A stretch of DNA of 64,000 nt from Clusia tigrina. Lineage: Eukaryota > Arthropoda > Insecta > Diptera > Clusiidae. Positions 1 to 10,028 of the stretch are shown in pieces. A program made the position numbers and the translations under genes. The DNA lies in the NCBI GenBank assembly GCA_920105625.2, contig OV050030.1, forward strand, positions 66,493,807 through 66,557,806, read 5' to 3'. Position 1 is the first letter of the stretch. Each line of letters begins with the position of its first letter. Under the pieces are notes generated by a model. The model made no database searches, had not been told where the DNA came from, and was given only the letters and a program-made list of their open reading frames with translations.

Positions 1-802
1 CTTACCGTTTTCGCCATTTAATATGTCCGTCAAGGGCCTTGCTATTGACACAAAGTCCTTAATGAAGCATCTATAATAGCTCGCTAGTCCCAAGAAGGAT
101 CTGACATTGAATTGGCTTTTGGTAGTTAAGAGTTGCTTCCACTTTGCTAGGGCTTATCGTAACTCCGTCCCGAGATACCACGAAACCCAAGTATTCTACT
201 TTTTCCTTGAAGAAATGAGATTTCTCACGAGAAACCCTCATGTTAGCTTCGTATAATTTATCTAGAACTCAGGCGATGTGCTCAACGTGGCTTTGCTTGG
301 ACTCCGAAAAAATAATTACGTCATCGACGTAAACGTGGCAAGATTTTCCTATTTGTTCCCTAAATATATCGTCAATGGCCCGTTGAAAAATGCTAGGAGC
401 ATTCTTCAACCCAAAGGGCAACCTATAAAGTTCGTACTTTCCGTTGCCTACCGAAAATGCAGTTTTTTCTCTATCCTGCTCTGCTAGCAAAATTTGATGG
501 AGCCCTGATTTAAGGTCCAACGTTGAAAAGTACTTGGCTTTCCGTAAATTCGACAAAATAAGAGTTACATTGGGAATGGGATATTTATCGGCTATCGCTT
601 TCGAGTTTAGTTTCCTAAAATCGATAACGAGGCGCTTTTTAGTGTTTCCCTGCTCCTCAGTCCCTTTCTTGTCCACCACCCATACGGGATTATTGTAGGG
701 TGATGTAGATGGCCTGATGATGCCATCCCTTAACAAGTTACGTGTTTCATTGTTTACGAAACCTGCCACACCCATTGGATACGGGTACAGTTTCGAATAC
801 AA
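1..802 (-). pseudogene. G1 pol, reverse transcriptase region (broken)
   Basis: Ty3/Gypsy reverse transcriptase. The open stretch 269-802 shows the expected motif order: GIIRPSTSPYNNPVWVV, VIDFRKLN, YFSTLDLKSGLHQ, LPFGLKNAPSIFQRA and the catalytic YVDDVIIFSE. A TGA stop at 269-271 interrupts the chain just after the palm. The homologous sequence then continues left in other frames through the connection region (LGFVVS-like and ILNGENGK-like stretches near positions 1-260), so at least one frameshift adds to the stop. The gene runs off the window. It is dead as read, although the catalytic aspartates are retained. Confidence 0.85.
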
Positions 803-917
803 GGGATCCTTATTCTCAGTTCGTTTCCCGCGACGACATAAGTGTTATAGGGAAGTGCCTCATTGGGCTCTGCAAAGACACCCTTTCTGCTTGAGATAAT
901 TTTTTTTAAATTTTCAG

Positions 918-1330
918 CTATTGTGCTTGTGGGACCGTTATATCTTCCACCTTTGTAAAGTTTACATTTGTACATTTAAGGAATTGTATGTCTTCTGACC
1001 TGGTGTTGGTCCTCAATGTTTTGTTTTTGAAATCCAACATTGGATTCACTTGGGTGAGTAGATCGAGCCCAATTATATCATCAAATGTTGAAACGTTGGG
1101 CAATACGAAAAAGGTAGTGACCGTATCAAACAAGCCATAAGGCATTTTTCTTTATGGCGTTAAAGCTATGAAGTGATTTTACTAGGAATGACTCTCGTAC
1201 TGTTTGATGTGTTTTAATTCTGTTAATGGTTTAATATAATTCTTCGAAGCTCCTGTATCTATCAACAATTTCAGCACCCTCCCTGCTATGGTTCTCTCTA
1301 TGTACGGTAGCAGGGAGTTGTACCTAAAAA
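918..1330 (-). pseudogene. G1 pol, aspartic protease region (broken)
   Basis: The retroviral-type aspartic protease signature LIDTGAS followed by KNYIKP is readable near 1185-1275 on the minus strand, preceded by a hydrophobic, basic lead-in. A second open piece (918-1145) carries the downstream half, including an IIGLDLL stretch matching the conserved (I/L)(I/L)G(x)D region of Gypsy proteases. The two pieces are in different frames, so the domain has a frameshift. It lies between gag and reverse transcriptase as expected for Ty3/Gypsy. Confidence 0.75.
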
Positions 1331-1526
1331 ATTAAATTCATCAAATTCTGTAATTTCCCCGTCAATATCCAACACCTCTGCGGTTGCTTCGGCTTGATAA
1401 TCGCCATCTTATTGACTGTATATATGGTTAATTCTCTGCTGCTTTGGGTCCGTAAATATTGATATACCGCTGTTTGGTCTTTTTCCTACATGTCCTGGTT
1501 ATTTTGGTACTGTGCTGACCACTGAT

Positions 1527-2310
1527 TCACTTGGTTATTTTGGTGCTGTGTTGGCCACTGATTGGTATGCGTTGTCCCTGGCGTGGCCCTCCACAATTTC
1601 GTTGGTATTGATTAGGTTGTCTAAACCACGACGACCAATCGACCAAATCCATCGGTTCCACCGATTCTTGTCTCTTTTGGCCCCTTTCGAAAGGTCCTTG
1701 CCTTTTACTGAAATAAGGATTTTTTCCTTGAGGGGTACCTACACTATCCTTAGCTTCTTCTCTCTGTTTGCTTTTTTGAGCCTTATCCGCAATGCTTTTA
1801 GCGTAAGTGTTAGCAAAGGTGAACCATTCATGATTTAATTCCACCTCTTGGGCTAGTGCTAAAGCGGACGGGAGATCTTTTGGTCTCGCCGAAAAGAGCA
1901 TGTTACTTAAAGATTTATTGAGCCCCGAAATGAAAACGCGTAATGCATCCATTCTGTATTTTTCATTTAATGACGCTGCCAAATTACCGTCATTTGTCAT
2001 TATTGTCTTGTTAATTAAAAGCGTGAGTTTTCTTTCCATTCCATCCTAATACTATAATAATGTCATACCTCCCTGCCGTAGGGTAGATAATTCTTGCTCG
2101 AAAAGGTAAATGGGTCGCTTATAGGCGTACGTAAAGTCCAGTCTACTAATTATGGCTCTAAAATTTAGAGGAGTATCAACAGACGCTAACACCGTGTCAG
2201 CTGGACTCCTTATTTTATTTCTGGAGATGCCCAGAGCTTGGTAGTGGGTGGAACTGCCAACATATTTTTCATAAACTTTATACGCGGTATGCGCCGCTTT
2301 GCGCCACGAA
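1527..2310 (-). pseudogene. G1 gag, C-terminal part, downstream of the J1 insertion
   Basis: Gypsy-type capsid. The minus strand from 2310 reads SWRKAAHTAYKVYEKY, then a helical capsid core ending with ELSTLRQGGMTLL. A double disruption near 2040-2055 (stops, frame change) precedes the open stretch 1527-2039, which carries the AALRVFISGLNKSL-like gag helix and a basic glutamine-rich tail with no CCHC knuckle. It resumes the capsid sequence that breaks off at 5571, so both pieces are one gag split by J1. Confidence 0.8.
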
Positions 2311-2348
2311 ACATCTTTTTTCCATATATATTATTTATTTAATCTTTC

Positions 2349-3340
2349 TTAGAATATAAGAAACTCACAATAAGTTTTTCGAATCTTAAGAACTAATTTA
2401 AAATTAATATTCGGGTGTAGTTTCAGCTTCTGTGAGTAACTTCTGCAGAATTTTTTTATTTCTCCTTTTATTGTAGATACGTTTAAATCTCTGTGGATAT
2501 TCTCATTTTTTAAGTACCAGGGTGCACCTGTAATTGTCCTAAGGCATTTTGATTGGCTACGTTGGAGTTTAACAATATTAGATGGCGATGCCGTTCCCCA
2601 CAACGGCTTTGTAAGATAGGGAAAGTTTTGACTTTTTGCTTACAAGCCAGTGAAGTTGATTGATTTTTAGTTTTATTTGAGTTTTTTTAGCTTCTATATG
2701 TTTAGCCCATGTGAGCCTCCAGTCAAGATGAATGCCTAAGTACTTAATGTTTGCGGTCTGTGGGATAGATTGTCCGTTTATTTTTAGAGAAGGGCATGTT
2801 CCCACTCTCAGAGTGAACGAGACGTGAGCACATTTGGATTCATTGACTTTAATTCTCCAGTAAGCTAGCCAGACCTCCAGCAAGTTAAGATGTTTTTGGA
2901 GGTGATGCTAGCTATTTTAGGGCAAGCGTTTGAGCATAAAATCGCTGTATTATCCGCAAACGTCGAGGTAAGTGTGTGACTGCTGGTCGGTATGTCTGAT
3001 GTGTAGAGCAAATATAGCAGAGGACCCAGTACACTCCCCTGCGGGACACCGGCATGAATGTCACATGGGTCTGGAGTGAGCCCTTTATGAATTACCACAA
3101 ATTTCCTCTGCAATAAATAGTTTGTGAGTCGATTGTGGACGTTTCCAGGCATTCAATTTTTAAGTTTGTATAGGAGGCCCTCTTGCCATACTTTGTCAAA
3201 AGCCTGAGTTATATCCAGGAAGACTGCTGGGCAATATTTTTCATTTTCGAATGACTTCCGAATAATCGAGACAATGCGATGCACTTGTTCTATCGTGCTA
3301 TGATGTTTTCTGAAGCCAAACTGGTGTTGAGTAGTTCTTT
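2349..3340 (-). pseudogene. J1 ORF2, reverse transcriptase part (inactive)
   Basis: Non-LTR reverse transcriptase of the Jockey clade. Visible on the minus strand: FGFRKHHSTIEQVHRIV, the palm AVFLDITQAFDKVWQ, AGVPQGSVLGPLLYLLYTSD and the catalytic box TFADNTAILCS. The normal FADD is FADN here, so the second aspartate is lost. The C-terminal part (2349-2603) carries the RTITGAPWYLKNENIH stretch typical of Jockey ORF2. Frames change near 3150, 2870 and 2590. This copy could not prime its own cDNA synthesis. Confidence 0.85.
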
Positions 3341-4312
3341 TATCATCCTACCTGTTATTTGGTCATGTCCCGGGGCTTTTTTAATGTTTAGGTGTTTGTA
3401 CACCGCTTGAAATACATTTTTTTTGTAATAACGAGAGGTATATGTGTGTGCTTCGAAATCAAAGTCGGAAACTGGAAGCTCGTTGTTGGCGAATTTGGGG
3501 TGAAAACTCCTCCTCGCACAATCTATATCATGGGAGTTTGTCAGTTTAGAGTCATGCTGAAGATGAGTACGTATGAATTTTTTGTAGTTTATCCAGTTGG
3601 TAAATTTATTATGCAGCATTAAATGTGAATCTGGTGGGGGTGTAATAGTGGAGTTGATTTTGATTGTTGTTGGTGAGTGGTCTGAGTATAGATCATAGCA
3701 CGGTATCGCAGATATGTTCGATCTAGCAAGACCTTTGAATATCCCAAAATCGATCAAATCTGGTGTTTTCCGCCTGTCTGAGGGCCAGTATGTTGGTTGA
3801 TTGGAAGATACTATGTCCAGGCCAAGTTTGCTGACAACCGACCATAGTTTTCTGCCTTTGGGTGTGATCAGGCGGGAACCCCAGTATGTGTGTTTCGCAT
3901 TGAAATCCCCGGCAACTATGAATTTAGTCCCGAAGAATGCAAAAAATTCGTTGTATTGCTGTTCTGTTATACTGAACCGCGGCGGACAATAAATCACTGT
4001 GACTGATAAATTTGTAATGTACTCTTCAATGCATATTGACGTTGCATGCAAATAGTCTTTACTGAAGCTGGTTAGTGAATGGTGTTTTATTCTACTTTTT
4101 ATTAGTATTGCGGTACCTCCACAGGCTTTGCCTTGAGGATTGTTTGTGGTATACAGTTTGTAGTGCGGGATTTTACAACTATTTTTTTCTGTGAAATGTG
4201 TTTCTGAAAAAAGCATAATGTATATTTGATGGATGTTTAGAAAGTGAATTAATTCTAATCGGTGTTGGCTTAAGCCGTTTGCGTTGCAATGGCAAAGTTT
4301 GATTGAGCTCAT
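3290..4312 (-). pseudogene. J1 ORF2, endonuclease (APE-type), fused to RT by internal deletion
   Basis: AP-endonuclease-like nuclease that nicks the target in target-primed reverse transcription. Motifs in order: CNANGLSQ (start), LFSETHF, GGTAILIKS, VIYCPPR, VAGDFNAKHTYWGS and SDHSPTTI, so all catalytic boxes are present in one 340-residue frame. After about residue 265 the chain jumps to the RT N-terminal region (KKAPGHDQITGRMIKELL), showing loss of the linker between EN and RT. The start ATG overlaps the ORF1 stop (ATGA). The nuclease looks intact while the RT does not. Confidence 0.85.
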
Positions 4313-5375
4313 GGTTTGGAAAAAAGGGTTTGTAGTAGAAGGGATTGGTTTCTAATCATTTCCTGCATCATATTTTGCATCGAGACCATGAACTGGTTCA
4401 TAGTTTGGACAAGTGATTTGAGTGAGTCCTCTACTGAATTTGGTTGGTAGGTTTGGGCTTGAATATTTGCGGCTTCGGCTGGGTGGTATTGAGGTTGCAA
4501 ACGCTTGGCTCGATACCTTTGATAACTACTATTAACCCTTTGCTTACCTTTTAGTTGGTAACTGTAGTAGTTTTGCTTGTTCATGTCGAGGAGGTTCACA
4601 ACCTTGCGGTAATTATTTTCGGAGTATATCTGGATTTTTGTTTCGTGGATATCACCCTTGGTAGTGGTACGACATGGAAACTGTTGGCGCCACTAATTTG
4701 AACTAGATTTTTCAAAAAAGCAGCTGAACTTTTTTCTCGGACGTAAGTGGGTGCGGTCTAAAGGATTTCGATGGAACCACTTTATCATCATCGTTGCTAA
4801 GTAAAGCAAATCGATTTGTATTGGATCCGTAATCAGTCTTTAGAAGTTTTGTAACTTTATTTGGTTTGGCAGATTTTGGGCTACGTTTTCGTTTTATGAC
4901 TTCTATGTAACGGTCCATACCAGTTTGGATTTTACTATTTATCTCATTTCCTACTGTGTGCTGAGTTTTCGGTGCTGGAATCGCCTCCATATTTCCTACT
5001 GGGTATTGTGTATTGAGAGAGCATTTAATCTGAGAGCAAGATTTAGATGGTTCCATTTGTGTTTGGACGTGAGAGCATAGAGTGGTATTGTTCGTACACA
5101 CGCTTTGGTTATTTTTTTTAGGTTGTTACTGTTCATTTTGCAAGCGCATCTAGTTTGGAGGTGCTTACTAGTTGCTGTGGCTGTTCATACGCAGTCTTTG
5201 TAGAAAGCAGGGGTTGAGTATTTTGATAGTTTGCACAAGCTGGACTTACCAAGGTAGGTGATTGCGGCTGGTTAATATGTGCACTTCCAGCCAGGGCTGC
5301 CCGAGCTAATAAAGTCGCAGTTGCTTGTAGCGAGGGTGGGCTATACATAGGATTCACTGATTTTGAATTATCCAC
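4309..5375 (-). pseudogene. J1 ORF1, nucleic-acid-binding protein (fragmented)
   Basis: Three open pieces in changing frames: 5133-5375, 4712-5101 and 4309-4599. The middle piece contains MDRYIEVIKRKRSPKS, matching the same region of J2 ORF1. The last piece starts NKQNYYSYQLKG, the entry to the PRE/C2HC domain, but then jumps directly to the glutamine-rich C-terminus (MNQFMVSMQNMMQEMIRNQ). The PRE domain and the CCHC knuckles seen in J2 have therefore been deleted. It would act as an RNA chaperone if intact. Confidence 0.75.
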
Positions 5376-5570
5376 ATCTGATGATTGGGTACCACTGAGT
5401 ATTTTCTCCTTTATGCCTTCAGAGAGAGCGACCGTTTGTTGAGACGTTATGCGCTCCCTCGGGGGGATCGTAACATATTAATTTTGCGCACTTTTATTAA
5501 ATTATAACTGTTTCACTTATTTTAAATGAGACCAACTATTTAATATTTAAATTTAGTATAAATTATCTCA

Positions 5571-5888
5571 AAACGTATGTCTCGTGTTTGCCCTCGAAAT
5601 CTGGTAAAGACTTTACGATGTCTAGTGTTTCTTTACACGCAACACCATCCCTGATTAACGCTAATTCACACGTTTCTATCTCGGGTGCCTCGACTGCTAA
5701 GTCGCCTATAAGCTTATTAATGTCTGCTAATTTTTTGTCAAAAATTCTCTAATGCGCCTAAGTGCACCGGTAGCAGCACCATCTATTATTGTTTTTAATT
5801 GATCGGAAATAATGGCCATATTCAATTCTGACTCTGAATCTCTTAACAATTTTTCAAATTCTTCTGCTAACCTATCAACCTCAGTCAT
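5571..5888 (-). pseudogene. G1 gag, N-terminal part
   Basis: The minus-strand ATG at 5888 opens with MTEVDRLAEEFEKLLRD, then a helical stretch. A one-base frameshift near 5742 leads into DINKLIGDLAVEAPEIET and finally PDFEGKHETYV, the conserved entry of the Gypsy capsid domain. The sequence then leaves homology at 5571, where J1 begins. Too broken for the ORF calculation, but the two frames read continuously apart from the one shift. Confidence 0.75.
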
Positions 5889-6250
5889 AAAAATCTATCA
5901 GTCACGCACACAAGATATTGCGCCCAAGATAAAATTTCCTTTTTTTTTGAGCACTCTATTCACATGTGTCGTTGCACAATAGTTCCAATCATAATAAAGT
6001 ATTGCTTCGAGCTAGGGATACCGCTGCCGTCGGTGTTGATGTATTTTTCTTGCTGCGGATTTAAAGCTGAGAGTCAAAGTTGACGTTTTTCTTTACTGCG
6101 TTGCGAGTTGTTTTTTTTTAAAGATGATTGCTCCGTCGGTGTTGAAGTCCGCTGCGGTGCGGTGTTTTAAATAAAGATGCTGGTTTGCCACTATTGTCGT
6201 CGGTGTTGACGACTTTGACAATAATCCTTTTTAACCCAGTTAGGCGCCAA
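5889..6250 (-). other. G1 leader with primer-binding-site candidate and three 12-bp repeats
   Basis: Noncoding region between the candidate LTR and gag. At 6236-6250 the minus strand reads TGGCGCCTAACTGGG directly after the LTR edge, a plausible primer-binding site (TGGCGCC start; tRNA-Lys-like, not proven). The 12-mer CGTCGGTGTTGA occurs three times (6028-6039, 6134-6145, 6198-6209) in this leader. Their role is unknown. Confidence 0.6.
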
Positions 6251-7303
6251 TGAAAGACTTTTTAATTTAATTAGCACAACGGCACGCCTTTAATCCATAA
6301 ATTCAACCCACTTAGGAACTAACAGCAATCACTATGCTACCCTCAACCGAAGCTAACGCCAACCCTAGGAATGCAGACTCCGCCACTCGTGTAGAGTGAA
6401 TGCTGACTCCGCTACTCGTGCGGAATTTCGCATTACATTGGCGTGATATTGTTGTTGGCCAAGCGCTGCCGTTAGGCTGTCTCCACGCGCGTGGGTAGGC
6501 AGCAGGTAGGTTTGCTGTTGGGCACTTGTGTTAACTTATATACGTAATAAAATGGAATTACTGAGATGCATTACTCTACACAATAACAAGCCACATTTAA
6601 TTAAGCTGATTTATAGAACAATGCAACAATTGATTAATTTCTCATAACAAAAGTATGTACTTAAGTAAAATCTGTTCAGTTGACGTATAATTTTGTCATT
6701 TATAAAACTGAAGTGAACCACAAAAAAATTATATAAATTTTCGAATTTGTAATAAAGGAAAACAACTCCACTAAACGTCAAAAACACCACAAAACCACCA
6801 TTAACCTATTATATAAGCACATCACCTCAAAGCAACGCACACCAATTTAACGCAATTAAACAAATTATTGCTATATCAGCCTATAGTAGCTTAGTCTTAA
6901 GTATACTTTTCGAATTTACTTATTTAATAAACTATTTAAAATAACAATAATAGTTGATTTTTAGTTTGGTTTAAGGTGTTAGCAAGAAACTTGCAGTATA
7001 AATAATGTGAAACCATTCTTAATATTAATGTAGATATCACTTTATTGCAACACTGTGGAGTTCTTTTCGTAAAGGTGAATTCCAAATATTTCACCACATT
7101 TCATTTTCAATATTTACATTTATTGTATTGAATAATTTTTCTTTGACGGAGCTGGGATATAAATAGTATTTTAAAAATAAAGCTTCTTGTTGTTTTAAAC
7201 CAAAAGTGGTGAAGTCTTATTGAAGAAAGTGATTTAGGTTTACAGGTACACGCGCAAGACAAGCAGCAAGAGGACATTCCCGAGGACGTTCCCGAGGGCA
7301 ACA
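6251..7303 (-). repeat. G1 candidate 5' LTR (right edge inferred)
   Basis: Noncoding AT-rich block between the primer-binding-site candidate and the interrupted G2 integrase. On the plus strand it begins TGAAAGAC (6251) and ends GGGCAACA (7303), giving a TG...CA frame. A TATA-like TTATATAA sits near 6810 (minus). Two imperfect copies of a 20-bp GACTCCGC(C/T)ACTCGTG-type motif lie at about 6375-6420. The partner LTR lies outside the window, so the length (about 1.05 kb, long for this family) is unverified and the block could contain a second small insertion. Confidence 0.4.
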
Positions 7304-8006
7304 AATACGGTCCACAACATTTTACACGTTTCTGAGAATAGTTTTGAAACAAAATTTGAACCATTGTCGGTTATCAAGACATTAGGTATGTTGTACCGTG
7401 CTATAATTTCATCAAAGAATGCCTTGGCCACCGTACTTGCTTCAGCATCGGGTATAGCCACGCACGCCATATACTTTGAGAAATCGTCTTGGAACGTCAA
7501 GATGTATTTATTTCCCGAAACTGTCTCAGGTAGAATACCTACAATATCCATATGAACTTTATCAAATGGCTGTTTTGGTGTGTCAGTTAACACCATTGGC
7601 ATCTTTGTTAGCCTTGACCTCTTGTTGGCCTGACATTTTGGACAACTCTTTATATATATTTTTATATCTTGGAGCATACCTTACCATCCGTATACTCGCT
7701 TAATTCTGTCATGGGTTTTCCAGAATCCCTGGTGTCCACCTAGAGGTGAATCATGAAAACCCTTTAACACAGCCTGGATATCTTTTTTATCCTCCAACCA
7801 TTCTACACTACTGGCTGTTTGTTTATTGGCATCGAAACCCGCATTGCTAACATCATTTGTCGCATCAATTTTATTCTCTTGATTTCTCTCGGCATTCTCC
7901 CTCTCTGACCTTGCTTTGGCCCAAGTTTGAACTACTGATACCTTCTGTGCCTGCGGTACTCTGCTGAGTGCGTCTGCATTCAGATTCTTTTTCCCAGGTT
8001 TGTATA
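7304..8006 (-). pseudogene. G2 pol, RNase H end and integrase (truncated)
   Basis: The minus strand from 8006 reads PGKKNLNADALSRV, the conserved end of the Gypsy RNase H, then a linker, an HHCC zinc region (CPKCQANKR visible) and the integrase core: VHMDIVGILPE (first Asp) and VLITDNGSNFVSKLF (second Asp). A stop near 7680 separates linker and core. The chain ends at about 7304 before the catalytic Glu, where the G1 LTR begins, so this integrase is cut by the G1 insertion. Confidence 0.85.
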
Positions 8007-8421
8007 AGTTAATAAAATATTTATTATTTTATTTTTTTAAAAAACTAGCACTGATGACAGTGCGTCTTTATTGACTGCTACTTTAGGAGTGAATTACAAT
8101 TATTCTTAAGTTTAACAAGAAAGTTCTTAATTAATAACTTAACTATGTTGTTGTTGTTGTTCTTGTTTTCGTGCACTAGCGCGTGCAGGTGTTTTTGTCA
8201 GCATTTCTTTTTCTGGGGCAGTCAGCGTTTATTTCGATTGGAGCGATCGACGTGTTATTTATTTACTAGTTGATCAGCGTTTATTTTAATTGGAGCGGTC
8301 GATGTGCTCTTGCCCAATTGTTTGGCTTTGCAGTTTCGGTGCTATGGTTCTCAATGTTGTTACGCAAAAACTGTAACTAAGTTTATTGGCTTTTGTTTTG
8401 TTAACATTTTTGTTGTTAACT
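8007..8421 (-). repeat. E1 3' LTR
   Basis: 415 bp, matching 15110-15524 at all but one position. It contains an imperfect 33-bp direct repeat starting TCAGCGTTTATTT at 8222-8254 and again at 8274-8306, and a GTT microsatellite near 8152. The inner edge is defined by the adjacent polypurine tract and the outer edge by TATA. Confidence 0.95.
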
Positions 8422-8432
8422 CTTCCCCTCTT
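8422..8432 (-). other. E1 polypurine tract
   Basis: On the minus strand AAGAGGGGAAG abuts the start of the 3' LTR (AGTTAAC). This is the expected plus-strand priming site for an LTR element in this orientation and fixes the LTR edge. Confidence 0.85.
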
Positions 8433-8452
8433 AAAACGATTGTCCACAATCG

Positions 8453-9974
8453 TCAGAAATACGGTAGGTCGTTGAGTTTTGGCAGTGTCGCTGTGATTAT
8501 TGGAGATTCGAATTTTGTTGCTGGTGGTCTAGGTGCTTCGGCTTCTGGTTGTTGGATGACAAGTTCGATATTTTTGCGTGGATATTTAATAATTATAATG
8601 GCTATTATAAACAAAGCAATACTACTTATTGAGACAAATGATGATATTCTATTTATAAACATGTTGTGCTGAATGGACTTAATTGAATGTGTATTATTAA
8701 TGTGTAATTCTTCTAATGATTCTAAAGATAATATCTTGTATCTACTTAATTCTATGGGTGTTGGTTGCATTATTGATGGTTTGATATTCATTTGTGGAAT
8801 CTCGATATTACTAAATATTTTATTATTTACTCGAATGGTTTCGTTATGGAATTTAATTAAAAACGTGCCTTTTAAGTTATGATTTGATTCTTTAAAGAAA
8901 CAACTTCCATTAAAATTATTTAATAGCAAGATTCCAGGAGAAATTTCTTCTATTGTAGGTATGTGTTGGTTATTTGTTATATTGCAAAAAGACTCAAGAC
9001 CATATATTAGTCTACTTACGCACAGGTCGTTTGTTAAATTTATTAAATTATTGTGGTTACATATATTAATGGAATTATTTTTATTACATTTGTTTTGTAT
9101 ACCAAATATTTCGTGGTCGTTAATTAGTAACGATTTGTATGGGATATCAATAATTGTTTCATTTCTTTTAATAGCTCTAATTACGGTTTTTACATAAATT
9201 GTCTCTGTTGTCATTGGGATTTTAATTAAATACATAATATTCGTTCCATTATATAAGATTTTGATATTTGTGAATTCTAGCGCATCTTCAATGCTTCTGA
9301 ATGGCATGTTTTCATTTCTTAGCTTTTCTAGTACTTCTTTTACCTCATGTTTATTAAATAATATAGAGTTAATCATATTTGCCTTAGCCCATTCAATTGC
9401 ATATCTAATGTTTGTTAATTCTTCTTTAGTGAGTCTTATTCTATTTTGGATATTTGAAGCTATTTCATTGTTTACGTATTCGCTTTTCCTTAGTGAGTTT
9501 CTGAGTTGATCCGTTATGTTTGATAATTCGTTAATTCGCTTGGTAAGTGCACTGTTTACTGTTATCTGCCGATTGTTATTTTTATTTAGTTCTTCCAGAT
9601 TATTTTCAATATACTGTAGGTCATCATGGTCGGGACTGCCGGCTAGATATTTCCATGCTGTGCCCAACATATTTATTGACCTTTTACTTCTGTTTTCAGA
9701 ATGCAATGGTTTAATTTGGTTTAAAATGTCTATGGACTGAGAGATTTCGTGTTTGAGTAGTGGGTAATAAAGGCTATTTTTCTCGATGTTTGTATTTACG
9801 TATTTATCTGTGTCACATAAGAATTGTTCGTATGTTTTTAAGTCTATTATGTGAATAAAATTAAAGGTTCCATTTTGTATTTTTGCTTCTCCATCGTCTA
9901 TAGTTATTAGATGAGCGGAGGAATAGTCGGTCAGCAATAATTCTGCGTTTGTTGTAATCAGGAATACGAGTAGT
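8453..9974 (-). CDS. env: E1 envelope glycoprotein (errantivirus env)
   Basis: Membrane fusion glycoprotein of insect errantiviruses, related to baculovirus F proteins. The open frame from 9937 has 494 residues and extends upstream to a splice acceptor (TTTTCAG on minus, exon from 9974), followed by a hydrophobic signal-like LLVFLITTNA. No in-frame ATG exists between the upstream stop and this acceptor, so translation must start in an upstream spliced exon, as known for gypsy env. A furin-type site RSKR is at residues 83-86, followed by the conserved LGTAWKYLAGSPDHDD fusion-proximal motif. A coiled-coil-rich ectodomain follows, with several N-glycosylation sequons. A transmembrane segment lies at about 433-452, before a short cytoplasmic tail. 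No stop or frameshift is visible. Confidence 0.93.
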
Positions 9975-10028
9975 CTGAAAAGAATATGTTTGGTTTATTT
10001 TTTATGTTTCCAGCATATTAAAGGGGAT

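Larger units (their letters stand above)
2311..5570 (-). mobile_element. J1: Jockey-type non-LTR retrotransposon inserted in G1 gag
   Basis: Minus-strand order: short leader, ORF1 fragments (4309-5375), ORF2 endonuclease (3290-4312) and reverse transcriptase (2349-3340), ending in an AT-rich 3' tail around 2311-2345. The flanks on both sides are G1 gag and join at the same capsid position (5571 and 2310). A candidate target duplication of about 6 bp (ACGTTT versus ATGTTT) is imperfect. ORF1 and ORF2 overlap at ATGA (4309-4312), a common Jockey arrangement. Internal deletions in both ORFs and loss of an RT catalytic aspartate make it non-autonomous. Confidence 0.85.
1..7303 (-). mobile_element. 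G1: Ty3/Gypsy LTR retrotransposon, 3' end outside window, interrupted by J1
   Basis: Read on the minus strand the order is candidate 5' LTR (6251-7303), primer-binding-site-like sequence and leader (5889-6250), gag N-terminal part (5571-5888), then after the J1 insertion gag C-terminal part (1527-2310), protease (918-1330) and reverse transcriptase (1-802). RNase H, integrase and the 3' LTR would lie left of the window. Gag and pol carry several frameshifts and stops, so the copy is dead. The element lies in the integrase gene of G2, whose catalytic domain breaks off at the right edge of the candidate LTR. The exact LTR edge is inferred, since the partner LTR is not visible. Confidence 0.75.

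Noticed and set aside
6028..6209. Three spaced 12-bp repeats as a CRISPR-like array
   Set aside because: Irregular spacing, only three short repeats, eukaryotic retroelement leader.
7107..7364. 85-residue minus-strand frame with repeated Gly/Ser and Cys
   Set aside because: It crosses from G2 integrase into the G1 LTR candidate, a chance frame over an element junction.
8304..9740. Several plus-strand open frames opposite E1 env
   Set aside because: They are antisense shadows of the 494-residue env frame and lack any domain.
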